In this document: piece by piece, positions 1 through 11,312 of the stretch
How positions within the stretch are numbered: position 1 is the first letter of the stretch
Layout of the letters: every line of letters begins with the position of its first letter
From: Brachypterus glaber
Lineage: Eukaryota > Arthropoda > Insecta > Coleoptera > Kateretidae
Direction of reading: 5' to 3'
DNA length: 64,000 nucleotides
Assembly (NCBI GenBank): GCA_958510825.1
Contig: OY294048.1
Coordinates: 25,624,300 to 25,688,299, forward strand
Notes under the pieces: model-generated
The model's input: the letters and a program-made list of their open reading frames with translations, nothing else
The model's database searches: none
Told to the model about the DNA's origin: nothing
Translations under genes and position numbers: made by a program

Positions 1-203
1 TTAACAAAACTAACATTCAACTTTAATATTAAAAAATCTGTGAAAGCTCAAGTAATTCGCCAACAAAAATGCAGGCGAATTAATTCACTCTTTTATCTGT
101 CAAATATTTCATGCGTGAAATTTCAAGAATAACGATAATCAGAAAAAGAGAAAAATGACGTCATATTTAACCGGTGAACTAATTCACGTTTTTGAAGAAT
201 TGG

Positions 204-1288
204 CCCCCTGGAACCCAATACTTGAAATCGTAGGAATTAATTCTCTCGAGAAAATATTCTCTGGATGAAATTCTCACGAGAATCAAAATATCATAAGAAT
301 CTCTATTCTTGAACATCGTAGGAATCAAATTCCGATGAGAAATTCACAATTCTTATTAAGAGACGTACGTCGAAGCCTAAGTTCGTTTGATATTTATAAT
401 AACCAATCAGATCATAGGATTCAATTAATAATTTCATATATTATTATTTTGGCAACACTGAGTATTTATATTTTGACATGTGTTTGGTTTTGTTCGATTT
501 GAGTTATATTTATAAAAGCCAAAAGATAGTAATTTGTATGTATTTACGTCGACTTCCAATCGATTACACCAATTATTCCTGGGATCCTGTATTTTTCAAA
601 AAATTGTATTCTATTTCGTTGAAGTTCAGCCAAAGTACTGGGGAAGTGAATCCATGTGTTAAATATTGCTGGGTTGTTCAAAGCTTCAACCACCTCTTGT
701 ATACTTCTACTTACTGTAGCTTGGCTTACACCAGAGCAATAGACAGAGCTTCCCACAGAGGTTTGGCAACTTCCAGTCGCAAAAAAATTTAAAGCTATTA
801 GCACCTTTGTTGATTTTTTAACTGACGATTCCCTAGTGGGTTCGATTACCACCAGAACCTTAGTTAATCTAAAGTTTTTAATAAAAAGGTGGTTACTTAA
901 ATTAAATGGGTTTTGATCCCTAATAAAATGTTGTCTTTCATTCTGCATGGCAGCCTCAGCATCTGCTTGATTTTGTAAAACCATTAGTTGTAAGTGTAGA
1001 TTGTCCATAATTAGATATTTTTCCAAAAGAACAAAAAAAAGTATAAAAATCAACCACACAAGTGTCAAAATTTTGAGATTATAACCTACAATGTAAAGAT
1101 TCCGAAGAGAATTTCCAAATACACCATCCAAAACCCTTAGGTATATTTTCCTACGATATCAAGAGAAATAATTCCTATAAAATATTTCAAGAATACCAAA
1201 ATTAAAAATTGAGAGAAAATTACGTCATTTGACAGTCGAATTCTCATGAGAATCAATTCCTATGATTTCAAGTATTGGGTTCCTGGGG
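204..1288 (-). mobile_element. Harbinger/PIF-type deletion derivative
   Basis: The segment is bounded by inverted repeats of about 45 bp. The left copy (about 204-250) carries GGAACCCAATACTTGAAATC and the right copy (about 1238-1288) carries its reverse complement with few changes. Between them lies a truncated HARBI1-like transposase on the minus strand. Further inner copies of the TTCTC(A/T)CGAGAA-type sequence lie at 240-350 and 1160-1250. No clean 3-bp target duplication was recognised. At about 1.1 kb it is too short to be autonomous. Confidence 0.7.
544..1008 (-). pseudogene. HARBI1-like transposase, N-terminal fragment
   Basis: The frame encodes about 154 residues from the methionine of MDNLHLQL. 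That start is chosen over the upstream methionine at 1131 because the extra 41 residues are a hydrophobic stretch unlike the family. Recognisable HARBI1/PIF features, in order, are an FRLTKVLVVIE segment, KVLIALNFFATGSCQ, then the GVSQATVSRSIQEVVEAL helix-turn-helix-like block, and FFEKYRIPGIIGVID. That last block is where the first catalytic aspartate region (usually GVIDGTH) begins. The frame stops a few residues later, so the DDE core is missing and the protein cannot be a functional nuclease. It lies inside the inverted repeats at 204-1288 and reads as an internally deleted Harbinger transposase. Confidence 0.75.
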
Positions 1289-1994
1289 TTTAAATTTTTT
1301 TTAATTAATATATAGAAGTATAATATATTATTAGTAAGAAATGACTGAAAATAAAACCAGAAAAAGATCTGCGCCAATTAGCAGTCAGCAAAAAAAAATC
1401 CTTCTAAATTTTCACCATTTGGTCTTCCGCATCTTGCAGATCTCCCAAAAGGGCAACAGCCCCCACAATTTCCAAATCATCCATCGTTATATTATTATTA
1501 TCATAATATGTATAATAATTTATAAATATAAAAAATCTTTTATTAATTACGATTAACTATTATAAAACAAAACGGTATTCAAATTAACAACACAAAACCA
1601 AAGCAAAAATAGGGTTATGTTCGAATGCGCGCGACTAACTTATATGTCAAAATTTCCGTGAACGACCGCTTCTCACGATCCCGAGTAGTAGAAGTAAAGT
1701 TCCTCAATTTTCGTGCGAAGTGAAGTTCAAGAATAAGTAGTTTTTGCGTTTCGAGAGAAAGAATATGTAACCCACACTACCTTTCTCCCGGGAATGCGTT
1801 CTCTCGAGCCCGAGAATACATACCCATACCCCAAATGCTATTCTTGAAGAGCAGGGAGCGTGATGGGATCTCTGCAGCCGGCTGCAGCGTTGCCAAGTAT
1901 TTTAGCGGATTTTAACCCATCAGATTATGCGACACGAGTTTGCGTGTACAAGCAGCTTGTGACAAGCTGTCATTATTTTCCTTTTTTTGTAAAC
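1289..1994. other. No gene recognised; AT-rich then mixed sequence
   Basis: No supported coding region was found. A segment of about 50 bp at 1287-1340 (core AATATATAGAAGTATAATAT) recurs at 6921-6973, just outside the LINE nest. The part from about 1620 to 1990 is less AT-rich, contains CCCGAG-type inverted pieces around 1785-1825, and could be the edge of another element. Confidence 0.4.
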
Positions 1995-2009
1995 AAGTGC
2001 TGAGGTTTC

Positions 2010-2350
2010 GCTCTCAATTACAACTTTGCCGCTAAGATCCCAAACTATTTCTCCATATCCTCTGCCAAAACATATGCACTTTATAAGGCCCTCTCTGTGC
2101 TGTCTGCCGAGAATTTTAACAATTTAAGATATTTTATAGATTTTTCCGACTCTCGTTCCGCCCTTTCAAAAATTTGCGGTGTAAAGAACTAATCAAAGAA
2201 AGACAAAATTTCCTATTCTTGTGAATCCCTTATCCACACCCTAGAGTCACGAGGTATGAAGATTGAGTTTTGTTGGGTACCAAGTCATACGCAAATTCCG
2301 GGGAATGACAGAGCAGACAAACTAGCAGCACTGGGAACAAAACTGAACAC
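2010..2350 (+). pseudogene. LINE ORF2 RNase H domain fragment
   Basis: Conceptual translation gives a DFSDSRSALSKI block (the RNase H D-S motif region) and then, in a shifted frame, FCWVPSHTQIPGNDRADKLA. The latter is the classic C-terminal RNase H signature of I/LOA/R1-type LINEs, with histidine and aspartate catalytic positions. At least one frameshift lies between about 2180 and 2225. The frame is cut at 2350 by the foldback transposon and resumes at 6127. It is non-functional. Confidence 0.7.
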
Positions 2351-5300
2351 TAGGGTGGTCGCGAAAATTCAAATTGAATATACGAATGCTACCTACACAA
2401 AAATTTGTTGCCCTTTATGGTAATATGAATTATCCAAAAGTCAATCGAAATACGTTAAGGCACCGCACAGTGGTCCTAAAGTTTTTAAACTTACCCATTT
2501 TACGAGCTTCTTTAATTTTAAATTTATAAATTAGCAGATTTTGAAATCTTAAACTTTTATCAACTAAAATTGTTGCCTAATTTGTGACTATTGCTTACGT
2601 AAAATTTAAGGTGGATCACAAGTCATTTAGAGTTGGCACAAGAACCTTAAACCTCAAAAAATCCATAATTTTACTAGCTTTTTTTATCCATTTTCTACCC
2701 TTGTATCCACATGGTGTAAAAATGTTAACAGGCCCTAGTCTGAAATTGTAGACCTATACATGTATATTATACACGGTGTATTTGAAATAGCGTCGGAAAT
2801 TTTAACAGATGATTCTACATGATAAAATATGACAAAAAGTTCCTATAAACATATGTCTAAAAATGCGTCATAAGGGAGCTACGTCCCTTTGAAAGTGGCT
2901 AAAAAAATCGGTTTTTATTTAATAACTCAGGAACCCTTTGAGATATATCAACGAGATTTTGCACGTCAATAATCCTACCGAGACCCGTTTTTATGTGTTA
3001 TTTTCATGTACTTATTTCAACCAGGGGTGTGCGAAACGGGGGGGGGGGGGTTATCAGTTTTTTGTCCCAAACTTTTTTCTGTGTAACTTTTTTGCAATTT
3101 TATTTTTGAAATATGATTCCTCAGGTCAAAATACATAAAAAAGGTACTCTTGTTGTAATACTGTAGGATTAACCGTTTTCGAGAAAAATTAATTTGAAGG
3201 TGAAATTCCACGGTTCGAGGACGAAAAATTAAATACTAAAATGTTTAAAACCAAAATTTTAATGATGCAGGGCGAATGTACATTAAAAACTAAGAAAAAA
3301 AAATCATATACAGGAACTTCCAAAAATGAATCCTAATGGAGCTATGGTCTCCTAAATATGCACCATTTTTAAAGGGCTATGGTAGCTTTAGAAGCGTTTT
3401 TTCGACCTACATGTACGGAGACTTTTTTTCTTAGTTTTTGATGTAGAATAACATTGCATCATTAAAATTTTGGTTTTCGACATTTTAGTATTTAATTTTT
3501 CGTCCTCGAATGGTGAAATTTCACCTTCAAATTAACTTTTCTCGAAAACGGTTAATCCTACAGTATTACAACAAGAGTACCTTTTTTATGTATTTTGACC
3601 TGAGGAATCATATTTCAAAAATAAAATTGCAAAAAAGTTACACAGAAAAAAGTTTGGGACAAAAAACTGATAAGGCCCCCCCGTTTCGCACACCTCTGGT
3701 TTAAATATGTACGTGAAAATGACATACAAAGATGGGCCTTATTAGGATTAATTCACGTGCAAAACCTCGTTAATATATCTCAAAGGGTTCCTGAGTTATT
3801 AAATAAAAACCGATTTTTTTAGCCAATTTCAAAGGGGCGTAGCTCCCTTATGACGCATTTTTAGACATATGTTTATAGGAACTTTTTGTCATATTTTATC
3901 ATGTAGAATCACCTGTTAAAATTTCCTACGCTATTTCAAATACACCCTGTATATGCAAAATTTTAGGAGAATCGGAAAAAGTTAGGAGGTTGCGCAAGAG
4001 CCGTAAATGTTTAAAAATGGACGATTTTAACTCTTTTTTTACTTTAAAATTAAAAATATATATATGAGATTATAAGATTACAAATATTTTTATTTTTTTT
4101 TTGCTCTTATACTGGTTTGACTTTTTCTTAGATTTTATTTAACTTGAATTTCTAGTTTGTTAGTTTGTTACTATGTTAGTTTGTTATTTAGTTTGTTTGT
4201 TAAGCAGGACACCTTAGGTTAATGATAGAAAGCTGAAATTTGCTATAGTTATTTATCTTCGAAGACAATACAATATAATAAAATAAAATAATTCCCCCAA
4301 CCCCCCCCCCCCCCCTCGCTGGGGAGGTATACCTCTTTTTCAATTTTTACCAATATGTTTGTGTAAATTTTGTACTGACGGTTTTTGCACTCACTAGAAC
4401 TAAATATAATATTTAAAAAAATGACCCCCACCCCCTAGGGGCAATTTATAAAAAGTCGTTTAAAAATATATTCTATTTTTTTAGACCTAAACTGGATTCT
4501 CGTTAAGCTCTTATATATCACTTTCAGTTTTATAGTTTATATACATTAAAATGTATAATGTATAACTATATACCGTCTAACACAAGAAGTATTGCCTACG
4601 AATTATCTCGGTAACTATAAAAGATAACTTTTTGAAATATATATGAACCGTAAATATCCCCATTTTAGCATCGTCATTATAAAAAATATCACTTCCGGTC
4701 CAAGCGGAAAATGGCGTCATTTTAAAGTTTTTTTTTGAATTCGTCAACTTTTACGCCAGTTTGTGCTAAATTTTTAAATGGAACGACCTATTTTTGATTT
4801 TGTTAAATTAAAAATGCAGGTATACTCTACAAGAAAAACGTACAAACAGCCTAATAGGGTTGGCCCTTTTTGGGGAAAATGGCCATATTCCGTTGGAAGC
4901 TATATTGAATCCCAATGGAATATGGCAAGTTGATGAATTAAAAAAAAAAAACTTTAAAATGACGCCATTTTCCGCTTAGACCGGAAGTGATATTTTTTAT
5001 GACGATGCCAAAATGGGGGTATTTACGGTTCATATATATTTCAAAAAGTTATCTTTTATAGTTACGGAGATAATTCGTAGGCAATACTTCTTATATATAA
5101 TTATATATTATACATTTTAATGTATATAAACTAGAAATCTGAAGGTGCTTAACGAGAATCCAGTTTAGGTATAAAAAAATAGAATATATTTTTAAACGAC
5201 TTTTTTATTTAAATTGGGGGTGGGGGTGGGGGTAATTTCTTTAAATATTGTATTTAGCTATAGTGAGTGCAAAAACCGTCAGTACAAAATTTACACAAAC

Positions 5301-6126
5301 ATATTGGTAAGAATTGAAAAAGAGGTATACCTCCCCAACGAGGGGGGGGTTGGGGGAATTATTTTATTTTATTATATTGTATTGTCTTCGAAGATAAATA
5401 ACTATACCAAATTTCAGCTTTCTATCATTAACCTAAGGTGTCCTGCTTAACAAACAAACTAAATAACAAACTAACATAGTAACAAACTAACAAACTAGAA
5501 ATTCAAGTTAAATAAAAACTAAGAAAAAGTCAAACCAGTATAAGAGCAAAAAAAAATAAAAATATTTGTAATCTTAAAATCTCATATATAAATTTTTTTA
5601 ATTTTAAAGTAAAAAAAGAGTTAAAATCGTCCATTTTTAAACATTTACGGCTCTTGCGCGACCTCCTAACTTTTTCCGATTTTCCTAAAATTTTGCATAT
5701 ATAATATACATGTATAGGTCTACAATTTCAGATTAGGGCCCGTTCACATTTTTACACCATGTGGATACAAGGGTAGAAAATGGACAAAAAAAGATAGTAA
5801 AATTATGGATAAATAGAAGTTTAAGGTTCTTGTACCAATTCTAAACGACTTGTGATCCACCTTAAATTTTACGTAAGCAATAGTCACAAATTAGGCAACA
5901 ATTTTAGTTGATAAAAGTTTAAGATTTCAAAATCTGCTAATTTATAAAGTTAAAATTAAAGAAGCTCGTAAAATGGGTAAGTTTAAAAACTTTAGGACCA
6001 CTGTGCGGTGCCTTAACGTATTTCGATTGACTTAAAATTTTGGATAATTCATATTACCATAAAGGGCAACAAATTTTTGTGTAGATAGCATTCGTATATT
6101 CAATTTGAATTTTCGCGACCACCCTA
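2351..6126. mobile_element. Foldback DNA transposon with ~1.2-kb inverted arms
   Basis: Termini begin TAGGGTGGTCGCGAAAATTC on both sides in inverted orientation, and the element is flanked by an 8-bp direct repeat CTGAACAC (2343-2350 and 6127-6134). The left arm (2351-2771 plus 3950-about 4750) is the imperfect reverse complement of the right arm (about 4929-6126). The arms are separated by a unique centre of about 180 bp near 4750-4929. A 1,178-bp MITE is inserted in the left arm only. No transposase frame is present. An 8-bp duplication suggests mobilisation by a hAT-like or similar transposase, but that is inference. Confidence 0.8.
2772..3949. mobile_element. 1.18-kb hairpin MITE (CAGGGTGTATTTG type), TA duplication
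   Basis: The ends are CACGGTGTATTTGAAATAGC and its inverse ending ACACCCTG, flanked by TA (2770-2771 and 3950-3951). The two halves, about 2772-3330 and 3390-3949, are near-perfect inverted copies, so the transcript would fold into one long hairpin. The equivalent place in the other foldback arm (about 5695-5708) is uninterrupted and contains a single TA, which gives an internal empty-site control. TA duplication and CAGGG ends are typical of Tc1/mariner-type non-autonomous elements. Small frames inside it, such as 3510-3704, are repeat shadows. Confidence 0.85.
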
Positions 6127-6134
6127 CTGAACAC

Positions 6135-6600
6135 CCAACTAAATCTCAGGATTCATTGGACTGAATTTTTGAAAAATATTCGAACTACACTGCATCAGAA
6201 ATGGAGTAACGAATGGAGGCATTCCCTGGAGACTAAAGGAAGATCGTTTGCTTGCCATACCCAAGAACTGATTAAGCCGTGGATAGAGTCCACAAACTTA
6301 GACAGAAGGCACATTACCACATTTTTAAGGCTCAGGAGTGGCCACTGCCTTTCAAAGGCCCACCTACACCGAATAGGCGTGGAACGAACCTAATCTTGTT
6401 CCTGTGGAGCTCCAGTGCAAAACATCAAACACATTATGCTAGAATGCCCTCAATACAGAAACGAAACAAACCAGCTCTATAGAACATTGGCTCACCATCT
6501 TGGAAACCCCCTTGATATTTCCACTATTCTCGGCAACCCAACATCCGCTGTAATTAAAGCAGTTAATTCATTTTTCGCCTCAATCCATTTAAACATCTGA
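6135..6600 (+). pseudogene. LINE ORF2 C-terminal fragment with Cys/His motif
   Basis: The translation from 6169 (KWSNEWRHSLETKG...) continues into FLRLRSGHCLSKAHLHRIG, then, past a stop, into CSCGAPVQNIKHIMLECPQY. That order (an R-x-GH-type block, then CxC...H...C) is the usual C-terminus of LINEs with an RNase H domain. The frame ends at 6600 and is followed by a 3' UTR with AGTAGTGTAATAGAACAAA repeats and a GAA tail. A TAA stop at about 6391-6393 and a frame shift break it. It is the continuation of the fragment at 2010-2350. Confidence 0.65.
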
Positions 6601-6924
6601 CAACCTTCCATTTTATCTATTCTCTTTCCAGACTTACCCCACCCCCAAAATAAAACACAAGTAGAAACAGTAGTAGTACTAGTAGTATCGCTTAATTAGA
6701 CATAAAACATTTAGTAGTGTAATAGAACAAAAGTAGTGTAATAGAACAAAAAGTAGTGTAATAGAACAAATAGTAGTGCAATAGAAACAAATAGTGTAAA
6801 AACATAATAAAATTAGTGACATATACCATTTCAAGGCCTCGACCACGAAAAACAATTTAGCATATAAATTTCACGACCAAGGCCAATAAGAAAGGAGGAA
6901 GAAGAAGAAGAAGTGCTGAGGTTT

Positions 6925-7809
6925 AAATATTTTTTTAATTAATATATAGAAGTATAATATATTATTAGTAAGAATGGGATTAGGATTATTTCTGCCAATT
7001 TCCAGTGGGCTGGAAAGTGAGATAACCTGAGGCAGGGCTGAACCCCAAAAAATGAAAATTTAATTTGAGAATTGTTTACCTTTTACAAGAGTCGTTTCAC
7101 CAATCCGGGGACACACTGTATAAAATACAGTGTATATTATATAACGTCCATGATACTGCAATACCGCGTAACGTCTAACACATAGGGTAAATAAAAGTTT
7201 GTTTTAGAGATGGCACTATAAATACACTAAAAAATCAGACTCATGTCATATATGGTACAGTATGCGGAAAGAGGTTAAGTTTATTTTAATATGAAAATAA
7301 AAATAAAACAACGATATTTTAATCGTTGGCACCAAGCGAAAATGAATGATTTAAATAGAGACCAGTAATCTATAGGTTACTGGTCTGTATATTCATTATT
7401 AAAAAGTTCGGTCCAGGGGTGAAAAACATAGGGACAGGAAATCATGTCTTGTCATGTCACTTCCCAAATCTTATTAATATATGTTATTTACGTATTACAT
7501 AATATGTATGTTATACAGTTAATAATAATAATAATACATTATGATAATAATTATTTTAATAACTAACCAAATAACCTAGGTTAAGTCCATAAAAATTATG
7601 GCAAATCGGCTATAGCTAGCGAATATTTCTGAGCGTAATTTTTATAAATTTAAAGATCTTCAATCGTACTGTTAAGTAAAAATTAAAAGTTATATACGCA
7701 AATGCAGTTTTCAAATAAATATGGTAATTAATTTTATTATATAAGCCATTTAAATCAATTATTTCTTGCAATATATCAATATACACCATTTAATGTGTAG
7801 GTTATACTT
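6925..7809. other. No gene recognised
   Basis: This is AT-rich sequence between the I-group LINE nest and the large inverted-repeat element. The first 50 bp duplicate 1287-1340. The part from 7222 onward is the start of the 1,613-bp duplicated unit, and TAAT-rich simple sequence occurs around 7520-7545. No coding frame or RNA gene is supported. Confidence 0.4.
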
Positions 7810-8834
7810 GAGTAGTCCACTTGCAAAACTGCCTAAGTTAAAATAAAACAAAATTTGACAAATGAAGAAAGTTTCTCATATTTAGAATAAAGCTGGTAGG
7901 AATGTTAAAATTTGTAAAACCTAATTTTAATAAATATTTAAATGCTTATGGTATTTATTTAGAAAAACGTAAAGAACTTAGGCAGTTTTGCAGGAGTATT
8001 TTAACTAAGACATTTTTGCAGGAGTATTTGTGCAAAAATTTTCAAAAACTTTTTGCGTTTTATGGCGTCTTATGTCGATAAAAATGAATTTCAAGCAAAA
8101 AAAAATTGTCGCTCGGTCTGTCCGGGAAATCTTGTAAGCACGATAACTTAAGAACGCTTTAACCTAGAGACTTAAAATTTAACATGCAGGTATTTTACAA
8201 AAAGTTCTCGCTCGGGATTGTTTTTGGTAAACATTGGGGTTGGGTAAGGGGGCGAAGGTGGGAAAAACAATATTTTTTCCCAAAAACTTAAAAATTGCTA
8301 TAATGGGGGTTTTAAGGTTTCTAAAATTGAATCTGATAATTAATTTTTTCTAAATATACCCCCACGGGTAAGGGGGTAAATATTTTTAAATGTTTTCAAC
8401 ATTATTGTCAAAATTTATATAGAGGGTGTTCCGTGAGGAAAGGGAAATATTTAAAGAATATGCTGTACAGGTCAAAATAAGAAAAAAAGTTCCCATAAAC
8501 ATATGTCCACAAACGGCTCATAAGGGAGCTACGCCCCTTCAAATGGGGTACCAAAAATTTAATTTTTAATTAATAACTTAGAAACCCTTTGTGTTATAGC
8601 AACAAGGTTTTGCATGTGATCTATTCTTAATAAGGCCTATTAGCCAATGGTATTTGCATGTAGTCACTTAAACCAGGGGCGTGCGACAAGAGGGGTCTAA
8701 TCACTTTTGGGCTCCAAACTATTTTCTGTTAAAGTTTTTTGTGGGTTTATTATTGGAATAGTATTCTTTAGGTAAAAACACATTAAAAAGGTACTCTTGC
8801 TAAAATACTTTAGGATTAACCGTTTTCGAGAAAA
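7222..8834 (+). repeat. 1,613-bp tandem duplication, copy 1
   Basis: The unit is repeated immediately downstream at 8835-10447 with no difference seen by eye. The outer breakpoints share the heptamer AAATACA, also found at the junction. The unit includes the left end of the inverted-repeat element starting at 7810, a G-rich satellite unit at about 8295-8421 and the first 413 bp of the hairpin MITE that is complete in copy 2. Confidence 0.85.
8422..8834. mobile_element. Hairpin MITE, left half only (duplication-truncated)
   Basis: Starts TATA|GAGGGTGTTCCGTGAGG like the complete copy at 10035, but is cut at 8834 by the tandem-duplication junction. The missing right half and TA duplication are explained by the duplication, not by an independent insertion. 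Confidence 0.75.
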
Positions 8835-10447
8835 ATACACTAAAAAATCAGACTCATGTCATATATGGTACAGTATGCGGAAAGAGGTTAAGTTTATTTT
8901 AATATGAAAATAAAAATAAAACAACGATATTTTAATCGTTGGCACCAAGCGAAAATGAATGATTTAAATAGAGACCAGTAATCTATAGGTTACTGGTCTG
9001 TATATTCATTATTAAAAAGTTCGGTCCAGGGGTGAAAAACATAGGGACAGGAAATCATGTCTTGTCATGTCACTTCCCAAATCTTATTAATATATGTTAT
9101 TTACGTATTACATAATATGTATGTTATACAGTTAATAATAATAATAATACATTATGATAATAATTATTTTAATAACTAACCAAATAACCTAGGTTAAGTC
9201 CATAAAAATTATGGCAAATCGGCTATAGCTAGCGAATATTTCTGAGCGTAATTTTTATAAATTTAAAGATCTTCAATCGTACTGTTAAGTAAAAATTAAA
9301 AGTTATATACGCAAATGCAGTTTTCAAATAAATATGGTAATTAATTTTATTATATAAGCCATTTAAATCAATTATTTCTTGCAATATATCAATATACACC
9401 ATTTAATGTGTAGGTTATACTTGAGTAGTCCACTTGCAAAACTGCCTAAGTTAAAATAAAACAAAATTTGACAAATGAAGAAAGTTTCTCATATTTAGAA
9501 TAAAGCTGGTAGGAATGTTAAAATTTGTAAAACCTAATTTTAATAAATATTTAAATGCTTATGGTATTTATTTAGAAAAACGTAAAGAACTTAGGCAGTT
9601 TTGCAGGAGTATTTTAACTAAGACATTTTTGCAGGAGTATTTGTGCAAAAATTTTCAAAAACTTTTTGCGTTTTATGGCGTCTTATGTCGATAAAAATGA
9701 ATTTCAAGCAAAAAAAAATTGTCGCTCGGTCTGTCCGGGAAATCTTGTAAGCACGATAACTTAAGAACGCTTTAACCTAGAGACTTAAAATTTAACATGC
9801 AGGTATTTTACAAAAAGTTCTCGCTCGGGATTGTTTTTGGTAAACATTGGGGTTGGGTAAGGGGGCGAAGGTGGGAAAAACAATATTTTTTCCCAAAAAC
9901 TTAAAAATTGCTATAATGGGGGTTTTAAGGTTTCTAAAATTGAATCTGATAATTAATTTTTTCTAAATATACCCCCACGGGTAAGGGGGTAAATATTTTT
10001 AAATGTTTTCAACATTATTGTCAAAATTTATATAGAGGGTGTTCCGTGAGGAAAGGGAAATATTTAAAGAATATGCTGTACAGGTCAAAATAAGAAAAAA
10101 AGTTCCCATAAACATATGTCCACAAACGGCTCATAAGGGAGCTACGCCCCTTCAAATGGGGTACCAAAAATTTAATTTTTAATTAATAACTTAGAAACCC
10201 TTTGTGTTATAGCAACAAGGTTTTGCATGTGATCTATTCTTAATAAGGCCTATTAGCCAATGGTATTTGCATGTAGTCACTTAAACCAGGGGCGTGCGAC
10301 AAGAGGGGTCTAATCACTTTTGGGCTCCAAACTATTTTCTGTTAAAGTTTTTTGTGGGTTTATTATTGGAATAGTATTCTTTAGGTAAAAACACATTAAA
10401 AAGGTACTCTTGCTAAAATACTTTAGGATTAACCGTTTTCGAGAAAA
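8835..10447 (+). repeat. 1,613-bp tandem duplication, copy 2
   Basis: Exact direct copy of 7222-8834 at an offset of 1,613 bp. Here the hairpin MITE that is cut off in copy 1 continues beyond the duplicated unit to 11196. This shows that the ancestral order ran from the upstream unit directly into 10448. Confidence 0.85.
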
Positions 10448-11196
10448 ATACAATTAAAGGCAAAATTACAAGGTTCAAGAACCAAAAATTAAACACCAAA
10501 TTGTTGAAAACCAAAATTTCAATGGTGTAGGTTAACTCTACACCACAAACTAAGAAAAAAAGTTTGTATACAGGTAATTCCAAAAATCAATGATAAGGGA
10601 GTTATGGTCTCCAAAATTTTTGAAGGGTGATGGTACCTTTAAAATCGATTTTTGAACCTACATGTATAAAACTTTTTTTCTTAGCTTTTGATGTAGAATC
10701 ACACTGCAAAAATTAAAATTCTGGTTTTTAACATTTTAGTTTTAATTTTTGGTTCTAGAAAGGTGTAAGTTTGCCTTTAATTGTATTTTTTTCGAAAACA
10801 GTTAATCCTATGGTATTACAACAAGAGTACCTTTTTTATGTGTTTTTACCTTGGTTATAATATTCTAAAAATAAACCCACAAAAAAGTTGAGCAGAAGAA
10901 GTTTTGGGCAAAAAAGTGATAAGACCCCCCATTACGGACGCCCCTGGTTAAAGTAACTACATGCAAATACAATTGGCTGATAGGCTTTATAAAGCATAGA
11001 TCACGTGCTAAACCTCGATGCTTTAACACAAAGGGTTCCGAAGTTATTAATAAAAAATCGAAATTTTGGGACCCCTTTGAAGGGGCGTAGCTCCCTTACG
11101 AGTCGTTTTTGGACATTTATTTATAAGAACTTTTTTCTTATTTTGACCTCTAGAATACATCCTTAAAATATTTCCCTTTCCTCACGGAACACCCTG
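10035..11196. mobile_element. 1.16-kb hairpin MITE (CAGGGTGTTCCG type), TA duplication
   Basis: The ends are GAGGGTGTTCCGTGAGG and the inverse ending GGAACACCCTG, with TA on both sides (10033-10034, 11197-11198). The halves are inverted copies of each other with about a 50-bp centre near 10620. Terminal and internal blocks (CATAAGGGAGCTACGCCCCTT, TTAACCGTTTTCGAGAAAAA) are shared with the 2772 and 11313 elements. The three are therefore relatives with different outer ends. Confidence 0.8.
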
Positions 11197-11312
11197 TATA
11201 GGGGGTTTTGGGGACGACGAAACTGAATCTGATAATACAATATTTCTTCACTCCTGGGGGTGAGGGGTGATAATTTTTAGATTTTTACAATATTTACGTG
11301 AAAATTTGTATA

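Larger units (their letters stand above)
2009..6910 (+). mobile_element. 5'-truncated I-group LINE, split by a nested foldback element
   Basis: The insertion is flanked by a perfect 14-bp target duplication, AAGTGCTGAGGTTT, at 1995-2008 and 6911-6924. The LINE parts are 2009-2350 (RNase H remnant) and 6127-6910 (C-terminal Cys/His region, 3' UTR and a GAA-repeat tail). The foldback element at 2351-6126 separates them. RNase H downstream of RT, a terminal Cys/His motif and a short simple-repeat tail are features of I-group (I/LOA-type) LINEs. The remaining LINE is only about 1.1 kb, as expected of a 5'-truncated copy. Confidence 0.75.
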
